A stretch of 64,000 nucleotides of DNA, taken from contig NZ_CAKAKL010000004.1 of NCBI RefSeq assembly GCF_916619195.1, positions 62,001 through 126,000 of the forward strand, written 5' to 3'. The notes under the pieces were generated by a model, which saw only the letters and a list, made by a program, of their open reading frames with translations, was not told the origin of the DNA and ran no database searches. The translations under genes and the position numbers were made by a program. This stretch comes from Inquilinus sp. Marseille-Q2685 (GTDB lineage Bacteria > Pseudomonadota > Alphaproteobacteria > DSM-16000 > Inquilinaceae). The stretch's first letter is position 1; every line of letters begins with the position of its first letter. Of this stretch, positions 43,145 to 51,299 are shown in pieces.

Positions 43145-44638
43145 ATGACCGCCCTCGCCACCCGGCCCAGCCAGCACGACGCGCTCGGCCGCCTGACCGA
43201 CCGCCGGCTGCTGCGCGAGCTGGCCTATATCGACGGCCGCTGGACCGCCGCCGCCAACGGCGCGGTGTTCGAGGTCGACGACCCTGCCACCGGCGTCACC
43301 GTCGCCCGGGTGGCGCGGCTGGGCGCGGCCGAGGCGGATCGCGCCATCGCCGCCGCCGAGGCCGCCTTCCCGGCCTGGCGGGCGCTGCTGCCGCAGGAGC
43401 GGGCGGCGAAGCTGCGCAACTGGTTCGACCGGATCCGGGCCGCCAAGGAGGACCTGGCCCTGCTGATGACGCTGGAGCAGGGCAAGCCGCTGGCGGAATC
43501 GCGTGGCGAGATCGACTACGGCGCCGGCTTCGTCGAGTGGTTCGCCGAGGAGGCCAAGCGCCTGAACGTCGAATCCGTCACCAGCCACCTGCCGGGCGCC
43601 GAGATGATGGTGCGGCGCGAGCCGCTGGGCGTCGTCGGCGTCGCCACGCCCTGGAACTTCCCCTGCGCCATGCTGACCCGCAAGGCCGCGGCCGCCCTGG
43701 CCGCCGGCTGCACCGTGGTGGCGCATCCCTCGTCGCAGACCCCGCTGTCGGCCCTGGCCCTGGCCGAGCTGGCGGAACGCGCCGGCATCCCGGCCGGGGT
43801 GCTGAACATCGTCACCGGCGACCCGGAGCCGATCGTCGGCCGGATCTGCGCCGACAAGCGGGTGCGGGCGGTCAGCTTCACCGGGTCGACCGAGATCGGC
43901 CGGCTGATCGCCGAGCGCTGCGCCCCGACGATCAAGCGGCTGCAGCTCGAGCTCGGCGGCCACGCCCCGCTGATCGTCTTCGCCGACGCCGATCTGGACC
44001 GCGCCGTGTCGATCGCGATCGACGCCAAGTTCGCCACCTCCGGCCAGGACTGCCTGGCCGCCAACCGGATCTATGTCGAGCGGCCGGTCTACGCCGCCTT
44101 CTGCGAGGCCTTCGCGCGGCGGGTGGCGGCGCTCAGGGTCGGCAACGGCCTGGAGCCGGAGACCGAGATCGGGCCGCTGATGCACGACCGCGCCGTGGCC
44201 AAGGCGGCGGAACACGTCCGCGATGCCGTCTCGCGCGGCGCCCGCTGCCTGGCCGGCGGCGAGGCCCATCCGGCCGGACCGCTGTTCTTCGCCCCGACCG
44301 TTCTGGCCGACGTGCCGGACGACGCCGCGATCATGCGCGAGGAGACCTTCGCCCCGGTCGCCGCCGTCACCCCCTTCGACGGCGAGGACGAGGTGGTCGC
44401 CCGCGCCAACGACACCGAATACGGCTTGGTCGCCTATGTCGTCACCCGCGATGCCGGCCGCGTGCTGCGCCTCGGCCGCGCCCTCGACTACGGCATGGTC
44501 GCGGTCAACCGGGTGAAGATCACCGGCGCCCCGATCCCGTTCGGCGGCACGAAGCAGTCCGGCCTCGGCCGCGAAGGCTCGCGCCACGGCATCGAGGCCT
44601 TCACCGAGCTGAAGTACCTCTGCCTCGACGCGGCCTGA
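43145..44638 (+). CDS. doeC: Aldehyde dehydrogenase DoeC (aspartate/succinate semialdehyde type)
   Basis: 497 aa NAD(P)-dependent aldehyde dehydrogenase close to succinate-semialdehyde dehydrogenase. NFPCAMLTRKAAAALAAGC, FTGSTEIGRL, the general base in LELGGHAPLIVF and the catalytic Cys in SGQDCLAANRIYVE are all present. In ectoine breakdown it oxidises aspartate semialdehyde to aspartate. ATG 43145 has ACGGAGG about eight bases upstream; TTG 43127 is in frame but less likely. Confidence 0.92.
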   Translation: MTALATRPSQHDALGRLTDRRLLRELAYIDGRWTAAANGAVFEVDDPATGVTVARVARLGAAEADRAIAAAEAAFPAWRALLPQERAAKLRNWFDRIRAAKEDLALLMTLEQGKPLAESRGEIDYGAGFVEWFAEEAKRLNVESVTSHLPGAEMMVRREPLGVVGVATPWNFPCAMLTRKAAAALAAGCTVVAHPSSQTPLSALALAELAERAGIPAGVLNIVTGDPEPIVGRICADKRVRAVSFTGSTEIGRLIAERCAPTIKRLQLELGGHAPLIVFADADLDRAVSIAIDAKFATSGQDCLAANRIYVERPVYAAFCEAFARRVAALRVGNGLEPETEIGPLMHDRAVAKAAEHVRDAVSRGARCLAGGEAHPAGPLFFAPTVLADVPDDAAIMREETFAPVAAVTPFDGEDEVVARANDTEYGLVAYVVTRDAGRVLRLGRALDYGMVAVNRVKITGAPIPFGGTKQSGLGREGSRHGIEAFTELKYLCLDAA

Positions 44639-44669
44639 GCCCCGCCCCCATTTTTCAAGGAGACTTCCG

Positions 44670-46049
44670 ATGGCCCTTCGCGGCAACGAACTCGACGCCT
44701 GGGATCGCGACCACTTCTTCCACCCGTCGACCCACATGGCGGCCCATGCCCGGGGCGAGACGCCGAACCGGATCATCACCAGCGGCGAGGGCGTCTACAT
44801 CACCGACCGCGACGGCAAGCGCAGCCTGGACGCCTTCGCCGGCCTGTACTGCGTCAATGTCGGCTACGGCCGGCGCGAGATCGCCGACGCGATCGCCGCC
44901 CAGGCGCATGAGCTGGCCTATTACCACGCCTATGTCGGGCACGGCAGCGAGCCGTCGATCCGCCTGGCCAAGATGATCATCGACCGGGCGCCGGCCGGCA
45001 TGTCGCGGGTGTTCTTCGGCCTCGGCGGCTCCGACGCCAACGAGACCAACATCAAGCTGGTCTGGTACATCAACAACATCCTCGGCCGGCCGGAGAAGAA
45101 GAAGATCATCTCGCGCTGGCGCGGCTATCACGGCTCCGGCCTGATGACCGGCAGCCTCACCGGGCTCGAGCTGTTCCACAAGGCCTTCGACCTGCCGCTG
45201 GCCCAGGTGCTGCACACCGAGGCGCCGTACTACTACCGCCGCGAGGACCGGTCGCTGAGCGAGGAGCAGTTCTCCCAAGCCTGCGCCGACAAGCTGGAGG
45301 AGCTGATCCTGGCCGAGGGGCCGGAGACGGTGGCCGCCTTCATCGGCGAGCCGATCCTGGGCACCGGCGGGCTGGTGCCGCCGCCGGCCGGCTACTGGGA
45401 GAAGATCCAGGCCGTCCTGGCCAGGTACGACGTGCTGCTGGTCGCCGACGAGGTGATCACCGGTTTCGGCCGGCTGGGGTCGATGTTCGGATCGGACCAC
45501 TACGGCATCAAGCCGGACCTGATCACCATCGCCAAGGGCCTGACCTCGGCCTATGCCCCCCTGTCCGGCGTGATCGTGTCGGAGAAGGTGTGGAAGATCC
45601 TGGAGAAGGGGTCCGACGCGCTCGGCGCCATCGGCCATGGCTGGACCTATTCCTCGCACCCGCTGTGCACCGCCGCGGCGATCGCCAATCTCGAGCTGAT
45701 CGACAGCCTGGGGCTGGTCGAGAACGCGCGCGAGACCGGCGCCTATTTCAAGCAGGCGCTGACCGACGCGCTGGCCGGCCACCGCATCGTCGGCGAGGTG
45801 CGCGGCGAGGGGCTGGCGGCGGCGGTGGAGTTCGTGGCCGACAAGGACGACCGGGTGTTCTTCGACCCGGCGCTGAAGGTCGGGCCGCGGATCTACGCGG
45901 CGACGCTGGCCCGCGGCGTGATCTCCCGCGCCCTGCCGCAGGGCGACATCCTGGGCTTCGCCCCGCCGCTGTGCCTGACCCGCGACGAGGCCGACATCGT
46001 GGTCAAGGCCGTGGCCGGCGCGGTCGAGTCCGTGGCGGCCGAGCTGTGA
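44670..46049 (+). CDS. doeD: Class III aminotransferase DoeD
   Basis: 459 aa PLP aminotransferase. LLVADEVITGFGRLGSMFG holds the conserved Asp, and the cofactor Lys is in ITIAKGLTSAYAPLSG. It converts 2,4-diaminobutyrate to aspartate semialdehyde. AAGGAGA precedes ATG 44670. It follows doeC by 31 bp and completes the route ectoine to aspartate. Confidence 0.92.
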   Translation: MALRGNELDAWDRDHFFHPSTHMAAHARGETPNRIITSGEGVYITDRDGKRSLDAFAGLYCVNVGYGRREIADAIAAQAHELAYYHAYVGHGSEPSIRLAKMIIDRAPAGMSRVFFGLGGSDANETNIKLVWYINNILGRPEKKKIISRWRGYHGSGLMTGSLTGLELFHKAFDLPLAQVLHTEAPYYYRREDRSLSEEQFSQACADKLEELILAEGPETVAAFIGEPILGTGGLVPPPAGYWEKIQAVLARYDVLLVADEVITGFGRLGSMFGSDHYGIKPDLITIAKGLTSAYAPLSGVIVSEKVWKILEKGSDALGAIGHGWTYSSHPLCTAAAIANLELIDSLGLVENARETGAYFKQALTDALAGHRIVGEVRGEGLAAAVEFVADKDDRVFFDPALKVGPRIYAATLARGVISRALPQGDILGFAPPLCLTRDEADIVVKAVAGAVESVAAEL

Positions 46050-46063
46050 AAGGGGCCGACGCG

Positions 46064-47167
46064 ATGATCGCCGAAACCATCCCCGCCACCATGCGCGCCG
46101 TGGTCCTGACCGGCCATGGCGGGCCCGACAAGCTGGTCTATCGCGACGACGTGCCGGTGCCGAAGCCGGCCGCCGGCGAGGTGCTGATCGAGGTCACCGC
46201 CTGCGGCATGAATAACACCGATGTCTGGGTCCGCGAGGGCGCCTACGGCACCGAGGCGGACCCGGAGGCGGTGTCGAGCTGGCGCGGCCGCGGCGACCGG
46301 TCGACCCTGACCTTCCCGCGCATCCAGGGCACCGACACGGTCGGCCGCATCGTCGCCGTCGGCGCTGGCGTGCCTGCGGCGCGGATCGGCGAGCGGGTGA
46401 TGGTCGACTTCAGCATCTACAACCGCGACGACGACAGCCTGGCCGACATCGACTACATGGGCCATGGCCGCGACGGCGGCTATGCCGAGTACATGGCGCT
46501 GCCGGCGGACCATGCCCATCGCGTCGACACGCCGATGAGCGATGTCGAGCTGGCCACCTTCTGCTGCGCCTACCTGACCGGCGAGCACATGCTGGACCGC
46601 GCCCGGGTGGCGGCGGGCGAGCGCGTGCTGGTCACCGGCGCCTCGGGCGGTGTCGGCTCCGGCATCGTCCAGCTGTGCCGCGCCCGCGGCGCCATCCCCT
46701 ATGCCGTGGTCGGCCGCGGCAAGGAGGAGGCGGTGCTGGCCGCCGGCGCCGAGGCGGTGGTCACCCGCGACGCCGGCGACCTGGTCTCGGCGGTGGAACG
46801 GGCGACGAAGGGGCGGCCGATCGACGTCGTCGCCGACCTGGTCGGCGGGGCGATGTTCAACGACCTGCTGCGCATCCTGCGGCCGGAGGGTCGCTACACC
46901 ACCGCCGGCGCCATCGCCGGGCCGGTGGTGCAGCTGGACCTGCGGACGATGTATCTGAAGCACCTGGAGCTGCACGGCTCGTCCCAGGGCACGCGCGGCG
47001 CCTTCCGGCGGCTGGTGCGGTACATCGAGGAGGGCAAGCTGAAGCCGCTGGTCGGCGGCGTCTACCGCCTGTCCGACTTCCACCGCGCCCAGGCCGACTT
47101 CATGGCCAAGGGCTTCGTCGGCAAGCTGGTGGTGGTGCCGGATTCGAAGTGGGGCGGCGCGGCCTGA
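46064..47167 (+). CDS. Medium-chain (quinone-oxidoreductase-like) dehydrogenase
   Basis: 367 aa MDR-superfamily enzyme. The N-terminal GroES-like part contains EVLIEVTACGMNNTDVWVRE, and the NAD(P)-binding motif is RVLVTGASGGVGSGIVQL. The substrate is not evident. It starts 14 bp after doeD, so it belongs to the same operon, but it is not one of the standard ectoine genes. It may deal with an aldehyde or side product of hydroxyectoine breakdown. The Cys and His typical of catalytic zinc are not obviously all conserved (Asn-Asn-Thr-Asp after the first Cys), suggesting a zinc-free reductase. Confidence 0.85.
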   Translation: MIAETIPATMRAVVLTGHGGPDKLVYRDDVPVPKPAAGEVLIEVTACGMNNTDVWVREGAYGTEADPEAVSSWRGRGDRSTLTFPRIQGTDTVGRIVAVGAGVPAARIGERVMVDFSIYNRDDDSLADIDYMGHGRDGGYAEYMALPADHAHRVDTPMSDVELATFCCAYLTGEHMLDRARVAAGERVLVTGASGGVGSGIVQLCRARGAIPYAVVGRGKEEAVLAAGAEAVVTRDAGDLVSAVERATKGRPIDVVADLVGGAMFNDLLRILRPEGRYTTAGAIAGPVVQLDLRTMYLKHLELHGSSQGTRGAFRRLVRYIEEGKLKPLVGGVYRLSDFHRAQADFMAKGFVGKLVVVPDSKWGGAA

Positions 47168-47194
47168 CGCTTGCCACGGACAGGGGCCGGCGCC

Positions 47195-47220
47195 GGAACC
47201 GCGGCCCCTTCCATCCCGTT
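47195..47220 (+). promoter_or_regulatory. EcfG-type general stress promoter
   Basis: GGAAC (47195-47199), 17-base spacer, CGTT (47217-47220), 43 bp upstream of the SDR start. This matches the consensus of the alphaproteobacterial general-stress sigma factor EcfG exactly, including spacing. Confidence 0.7.
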
Positions 47221-47263
47221 GACCGGAGGACATTGGACACAGCCGTTCGAGGTGGAGACCACG

Positions 47264-48133
47264 ATGGCAGATCCGAACGCCTCCCATCCGACCCCGCCTT
47301 TGCCGAAGCAGCAGCAGGAACCGCCCGGGCTGACCGGGCAGATGAGGCCGGAGCCCGACCACGGCGAGCACAGCTACCGGGGCAGCGGCCGGCTGGAGGG
47401 CAAGGTCGCGCTGATCACGGGCGGCGATTCCGGCATCGGCCGCGCCGTCGCCATCGCCTTCGCCCGCGAGGGCGCCGATGTCCTGGTCTCCTATCTCGAC
47501 GAGCATGAGGACGCCCGCGAGACCGTGCGCTGGGTGGAGCAGGCCGGGCGCCGCGCGATCGCGATGGCCGGGGACGTGGCCGACGAGGCACATTGCCGGG
47601 CGCTGGTGGAACGGGCGGTCCGGGACCTCGGCGGCATCGACATCCTGGTCAACAACGCCGCCTATCAGATGACCTTCGAGGGCCTCGATCAGATCAGCGC
47701 CGAGGAATGGGACAAGACGTTCCGGACCAACATCCACAGCCAGTTCTACCTGTCCAAGGCCGCGGTGCCGCACCTGAAGCCGGGCAGCGCCATCGTCAAC
47801 ACGTCCTCGATCAACGCCAAGGACCCGTCGCCCTCGCTGCTGCCCTATGCCACCACCAAGGGCGCCATCGCCAACTTCACCGCCGGGCTGGCGCAGCTGC
47901 TGGCTGACAAGGGCATTCGCGTGAACTGCGTCGCCCCGGGGCCGGTCTGGACGCCGCTGATCCCGTCGACCATGCCGGAGCAGAAGGTGGAGAATTTCGG
48001 CGCGAACACGCCGCTGGGGCGGCCAGCGCAGCCGGCCGAGCTGGCGCCGGCCTATGTGCTGCTGGCCTCGCCGGAGGCGAGCTACATCACCGGCGCGGTG
48101 CTGGCGGTCACGGGCGGCCGGCCGATGCTCTGA
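47264..48133 (+). CDS. Short-chain dehydrogenase/reductase (YghA-like)
   Basis: 289 aa. A Pro/Gln-rich N-terminal tail precedes the classical SDR core: GGDSGIGRAVAIAFAREGAD for NAD(P), NNAAYQ, catalytic Ser in NTSSINA, and Tyr/Lys in LLPYATTKGAIANF. It resembles stress-induced SDRs of the YghA/GsiB type. ATG 47264 follows GGTGGAGA. It sits directly behind an EcfG-type promoter, which agrees with general-stress expression. Confidence 0.9.
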   Translation: MADPNASHPTPPLPKQQQEPPGLTGQMRPEPDHGEHSYRGSGRLEGKVALITGGDSGIGRAVAIAFAREGADVLVSYLDEHEDARETVRWVEQAGRRAIAMAGDVADEAHCRALVERAVRDLGGIDILVNNAAYQMTFEGLDQISAEEWDKTFRTNIHSQFYLSKAAVPHLKPGSAIVNTSSINAKDPSPSLLPYATTKGAIANFTAGLAQLLADKGIRVNCVAPGPVWTPLIPSTMPEQKVENFGANTPLGRPAQPAELAPAYVLLASPEASYITGAVLAVTGGRPML

Positions 48134-48146
48134 GGCGGAGACAGGC

Positions 48147-48557
48147 ATGACGCACCTCCTCCGCACGGCCGGCATGGCCTGCTCCGTTGTCATCTGCCTC
48201 GCCTCGGCGGCGTCGGCCCAGCCGCAGCCGGTCGCGCCCGGCTTTCCGTCCTCGACCCCGCAGGGACAGGTCTCCCATCCTCCGCCCGGGATGCTGGGCA
48301 CCAGCCTGATCGGCGCCAAGGTGACCGACACCGCGGGGCGCGGCATCGGCACGATCACGGATTTCGCCTTCGACCGGCAGGGCGGCGCCATCCGCTACGT
48401 CGTGGTCGGCGTCGACCAGATCCTCGGCCTGTCGCTCAAGCAGGTGAAGATCCCGAGCGACAAGCTGCGGCTGGCGGACGCCGCCGGCCGCGAGGTCGCG
48501 ACCGACCTGTCCGAGCAGGACCTGAAGGCGCTGCCGGCGGCGGATGCGGAACCCTAG
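48147..48557 (+). CDS. Secreted PRC-barrel domain protein
   Basis: 136 aa with a signal peptide (MACSVVICLASAASA, cleavage before QPQ). A single PRC-barrel covers about residues 50-110 (GTSLIGAKVTDTAGRGIGTI, YVVVGVDQILGLSLKQVKIP). Such proteins are common among alphaproteobacterial stress genes; the function is structural or unknown. It starts 13 bp after the SDR and is likely cotranscribed from the same stress promoter. Confidence 0.85.
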   Translation: MTHLLRTAGMACSVVICLASAASAQPQPVAPGFPSSTPQGQVSHPPPGMLGTSLIGAKVTDTAGRGIGTITDFAFDRQGGAIRYVVVGVDQILGLSLKQVKIPSDKLRLADAAGREVATDLSEQDLKALPAADAEP

Positions 48558-48580
48558 CGGCCAGCAGAAAGGAGCGATCG

Positions 48581-48877
48581 ATGCAGACCTGGCTCGTCAC
48601 CAACCCGTCCGGCCCGCCCGTGGCGATCCAGGGCGAGGATCTGGTCAGCGCGATGTCCCGGCACCGGGAGGCGCTGCTGGCGCTCGCCTTCCCCGCCGGG
48701 GTCGAGGCGGTCGAGACCGCCTGGATGCATTGGGACCAGGACCTGCTGGACGGCAGGGGCGCGGTCGAGGTCATCCTGACCGGCCTGCGCGCCGGCACCG
48801 AGCAGCAGGGACGCCTGCTGATCGACGCCGCGCCGGGCGAGATCGCCCCGGACACCGGCAGGGCCGTGTTCTTCTGA
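48581..48877 (+). CDS. Hypothetical protein, 98 aa
   Basis: Not recognised. A small acidic soluble protein beginning MQTWLVTNPSGPPVAIQGED, with no signal peptide or membrane segment. AAAGGAGCGATCG before the ATG is a strong ribosome site, and codon use matches neighbours. Located 23 bp after the PRC-barrel gene, so probably part of the same stress operon. Confidence 0.7.
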   Translation: MQTWLVTNPSGPPVAIQGEDLVSAMSRHREALLALAFPAGVEAVETAWMHWDQDLLDGRGAVEVILTGLRAGTEQQGRLLIDAAPGEIAPDTGRAVFF

Positions 48878-48885
48878 GCCCGTCC

Positions 48886-48911
48886 GGAACCGGCGTCCGG
48901 CCGGCCCCATT
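48886..48911 (+). promoter_or_regulatory. Weak EcfG-like promoter
   Basis: GGAAC (48886-48890), 17-base spacer, then CATT instead of CGTT (48908-48911), 38 bp upstream of the next start codon. One mismatch in the -10 element; could be a weak second stress promoter. Confidence 0.3.
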
Positions 48912-48949
48912 GCCGCTGGTAGGACGCGACACGCATGGAGGTTTTCCCC

Positions 48950-49258
48950 ATGGCCACACAGCATCACAGCGGCCAGAGCGAGGCCCACGAGACCCGGGAT
49001 CACGACACGATCCGGCGCTGGGCCGAGGAGCGCAAGGCCGTTCCCGCCACCGTGCGCGGCACGGCGCGCGGCGGCGACGAGGCCGGCATCCTCCGCTTCG
49101 ACTTCGTCGGCGACGGCCAGAAGCGCGAAGAGGCGCTCGAAGAGATCTCCTGGGACGAGTTCTTCGAGAAGTTCGACGAGGCCAAGCTGACCTTCCTGTA
49201 CCAGGACCGCACCGCCGACGGCCATGTGAGCCGCTTCAACAAGTTCGTGCGCCACTGA
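48950..49258 (+). CDS. Conserved small hypothetical protein, 102 aa
   Basis: Soluble, charged protein containing HDTIRRWAEERKAVPATVRG and EEISWDEFFEKFDEAKLTFL, a pattern I associate with a widespread uncharacterised family seen beside stress genes; no function is known to me. ATG 48950 is preferred over 48935 because the upstream codons contain the GGAG ribosome site. It lies in the stress-gene group and may have its own weak promoter. Confidence 0.75.
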   Translation: MATQHHSGQSEAHETRDHDTIRRWAEERKAVPATVRGTARGGDEAGILRFDFVGDGQKREEALEEISWDEFFEKFDEAKLTFLYQDRTADGHVSRFNKFVRH

Positions 49259-49286
49259 ACCGCAGCCGGCGACGCGGGAGGCAGGG

Positions 49287-49874
49287 ATGACGGACCCATT
49301 GCTGGCGGTCCTGCTGTACTTCATCCTGCCGCTGTGGTTCGTCGCCGGCCTCGCCGACTGGTTGTGCCATCGCGCCACGAGCATCGAGGCGACGACAGGG
49401 GCGAAGGAATCCCTGATCCACCTGCTGATGTTCGCCGAGGTGGCCGTGTCCCTGCTGGCCGCGCTGTTCCTCGAGATCAATGCCCTGGTCATCGCCCTGA
49501 TGATCGTGGCCTTCCTGGCGCATGAGGCGACCGCGCTGTGGGATGTCGGCTACGCCGTCACACGGCGCGAGGTGACGCCCTTCGAGCAGCATGTCCACAG
49601 CTTCCTCGAGATGCTGCCGCTGATGGCGACCGCCTTCGTCGCCGTCCTGCACTGGCCGCAGGTCCTGGCGCTGTTCGGGCTGGGGCCGGAGCCGGCGCGC
49701 TTCGACCTGACCTGGAAACAGGAGCCGCTGCCGGTGGCCTATATCGCTGTCGTGCTGACCGCGGCGCTGCTGTTCGAGCTGCTGCCCTATCTCGAGGAGC
49801 TGTGGCGCGGCCTGCGGACTGCCCATGGCCGTCTGGTACCGCTTCGCAAGGCCCAGCACCCCCGACGCGGATAG
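49287..49874 (+). CDS. Integral membrane protein, uncharacterised
   Basis: 195 aa with about four to five hydrophobic segments (LLAVLLYFILPLWFVAGLAD, VAVSLLAALFLEINALVIAL, MLPLMATAFVAVLHW, AYIAVVLTAALLFELLPYL). Several His are spaced near membrane edges (WLCHRAT, FLAHEAT, FEQHVHSFLE), a possible metal site. No named family is recognised. GGGAGGCAGGG before ATG 49287 is a good ribosome site. It follows the previous gene by 28 bp. Confidence 0.8.
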   Translation: MTDPLLAVLLYFILPLWFVAGLADWLCHRATSIEATTGAKESLIHLLMFAEVAVSLLAALFLEINALVIALMIVAFLAHEATALWDVGYAVTRREVTPFEQHVHSFLEMLPLMATAFVAVLHWPQVLALFGLGPEPARFDLTWKQEPLPVAYIAVVLTAALLFELLPYLEELWRGLRTAHGRLVPLRKAQHPRRG

Positions 49875-49979
49875 GACGGTTCGATCTTCCCTCCGGAATG
49901 GATTTCGGCTGCCGCCTGTTGTCACCACGGCCGGCGCCCGCGATGCGCCGGGTCTCGCCACAGCCATGCGGCCCAGCCG

Positions 49980-51290
49980 ATGCCAGATGCCGACCGCCGC
50001 GTGTCCAAGGGACCCGGCGCCGACCCCGCCTCCTCCCCGCCCCGCCAGGGTGCATTCCGGGTGCTCGGCCTGGGGCTGATCACCGGGGCGGCGGACGACG
50101 ATCCGTCGGCGATCGGCACCTATGCCAGCGCCGGCGCCGCGCTCGGCCCCTCCTTCCTGTGGACCGCCCCGGCGACGCTGCCGATGATGTTCGCGGTGGT
50201 CTACCTGTCCGCCAAGCTCGGCCAGGTGTCCGGCCGCGGCCTGTTCCATGTCATCCGCGACCACTTCCCGCGCTGGGTGCTGGTTCCGGCGCTGATCGGC
50301 GTGCTGATCGGCAACACTATCGAGGCCGCGGCCGATATCGGCGGCATGGCGGCGGCGATCGGCCTGCTGCTGCCGGTTCCGTTCGCCGGGATCGTGGTCA
50401 CGGTCACCGCTGCGATCCTGGCGCTGCAGGTCTGGGGGTCCTACGCGCTGATCCGCAACGTGTTCCGCTGGCTGGCCCTCGCCCTCCTCGCCTATGTCGG
50501 CGCCGCGGTGCTGGCGAAGCCGGACCTGGCGGCGACCCTGGCCGGCACGCTGGTGCCGCGGATCCGCTTCGACGCCGAGTTCCTGTCGATGCTGGTCGCG
50601 GTGATCGGCACCACGCTGTCCGCCTATCTCTACACCTGGCAGTCGAACGAGGAGGTCGAGGAGGAGATCCAGATGGGCCGCCGCACCCTGGCGCAGCGCC
50701 GCGGCGCCACCGACGCCGAGCTGCGCCGCACCCGCAGCGACGTCCTGGTCGGCATGGTCTTCTCGAACCTGATCATGTACTTCATCATCCTGTCGACCGG
50801 ATCGACGCTGCACGCCGCCGGCCAGACCGAGATCAGCACCGCGGCCCAGGCGGCGGAGGCGCTGCGCCCCCTGGCGGGCGACGCCGCCGGCATCCTGTTC
50901 GCCGCCGGCGTCATCGGCGTCGGCTTCCTGGCGGTGCCGGTGATGACCACCGGCGCGGCCTACGACCTGGCCCAGACCTTCGGCTGGAAGCACAGCCTGC
51001 ACGCCCGCCCGTCGGAGGCGAAGGCGTTCTACCTGGCGATCACCGGCTTCACCCTGGTGGCGATGGGGCTGAACTTCCTCGGCTTCAACCCGATGAAGGC
51101 GCTGGTCTGGTCCGGCATCGTCCAGGGCTTCTCGACCCCGCCCCTGATGCTGCTGATCATGCTGATGACCGGCAGCCGCCGGATCATGGGCGACCAGGTG
51201 AACAGCCCCGGCATCGCCATCCTCGGCTGGGCCACGACCGCGATCATCTTCGCCGCCAGCGCGGGGCTGGTGGCGACCTGGTTCCTCTGA
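49980..51290 (+). CDS. NRAMP-like divalent metal transporter, atypical
   Basis: 436 aa with about eleven membrane helices and the NRAMP fold pattern (LGLGLITGAADDDPSAIGTY in helix 1). In canonical Mn/Fe NRAMPs helix 1 carries DPGN and helix 6 carries MPH. Here these read DPSA and, in the matching region, GMVFSNLIMYF. The metal site is therefore altered, and Mg or another substrate is as likely as Mn. A soluble charged loop (SNEEVEEEIQMGRRTLAQRR) lies mid-protein. It starts at ATG 49980 and is followed after 9 bp by the phosphoribosyltransferase/kinase fusion. Confidence 0.85.
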   Translation: MPDADRRVSKGPGADPASSPPRQGAFRVLGLGLITGAADDDPSAIGTYASAGAALGPSFLWTAPATLPMMFAVVYLSAKLGQVSGRGLFHVIRDHFPRWVLVPALIGVLIGNTIEAAADIGGMAAAIGLLLPVPFAGIVVTVTAAILALQVWGSYALIRNVFRWLALALLAYVGAAVLAKPDLAATLAGTLVPRIRFDAEFLSMLVAVIGTTLSAYLYTWQSNEEVEEEIQMGRRTLAQRRGATDAELRRTRSDVLVGMVFSNLIMYFIILSTGSTLHAAGQTEISTAAQAAEALRPLAGDAAGILFAAGVIGVGFLAVPVMTTGAAYDLAQTFGWKHSLHARPSEAKAFYLAITGFTLVAMGLNFLGFNPMKALVWSGIVQGFSTPPLMLLIMLMTGSRRIMGDQVNSPGIAILGWATTAIIFAASAGLVATWFL

Positions 51291-51299
51291 GGCCTCGCC

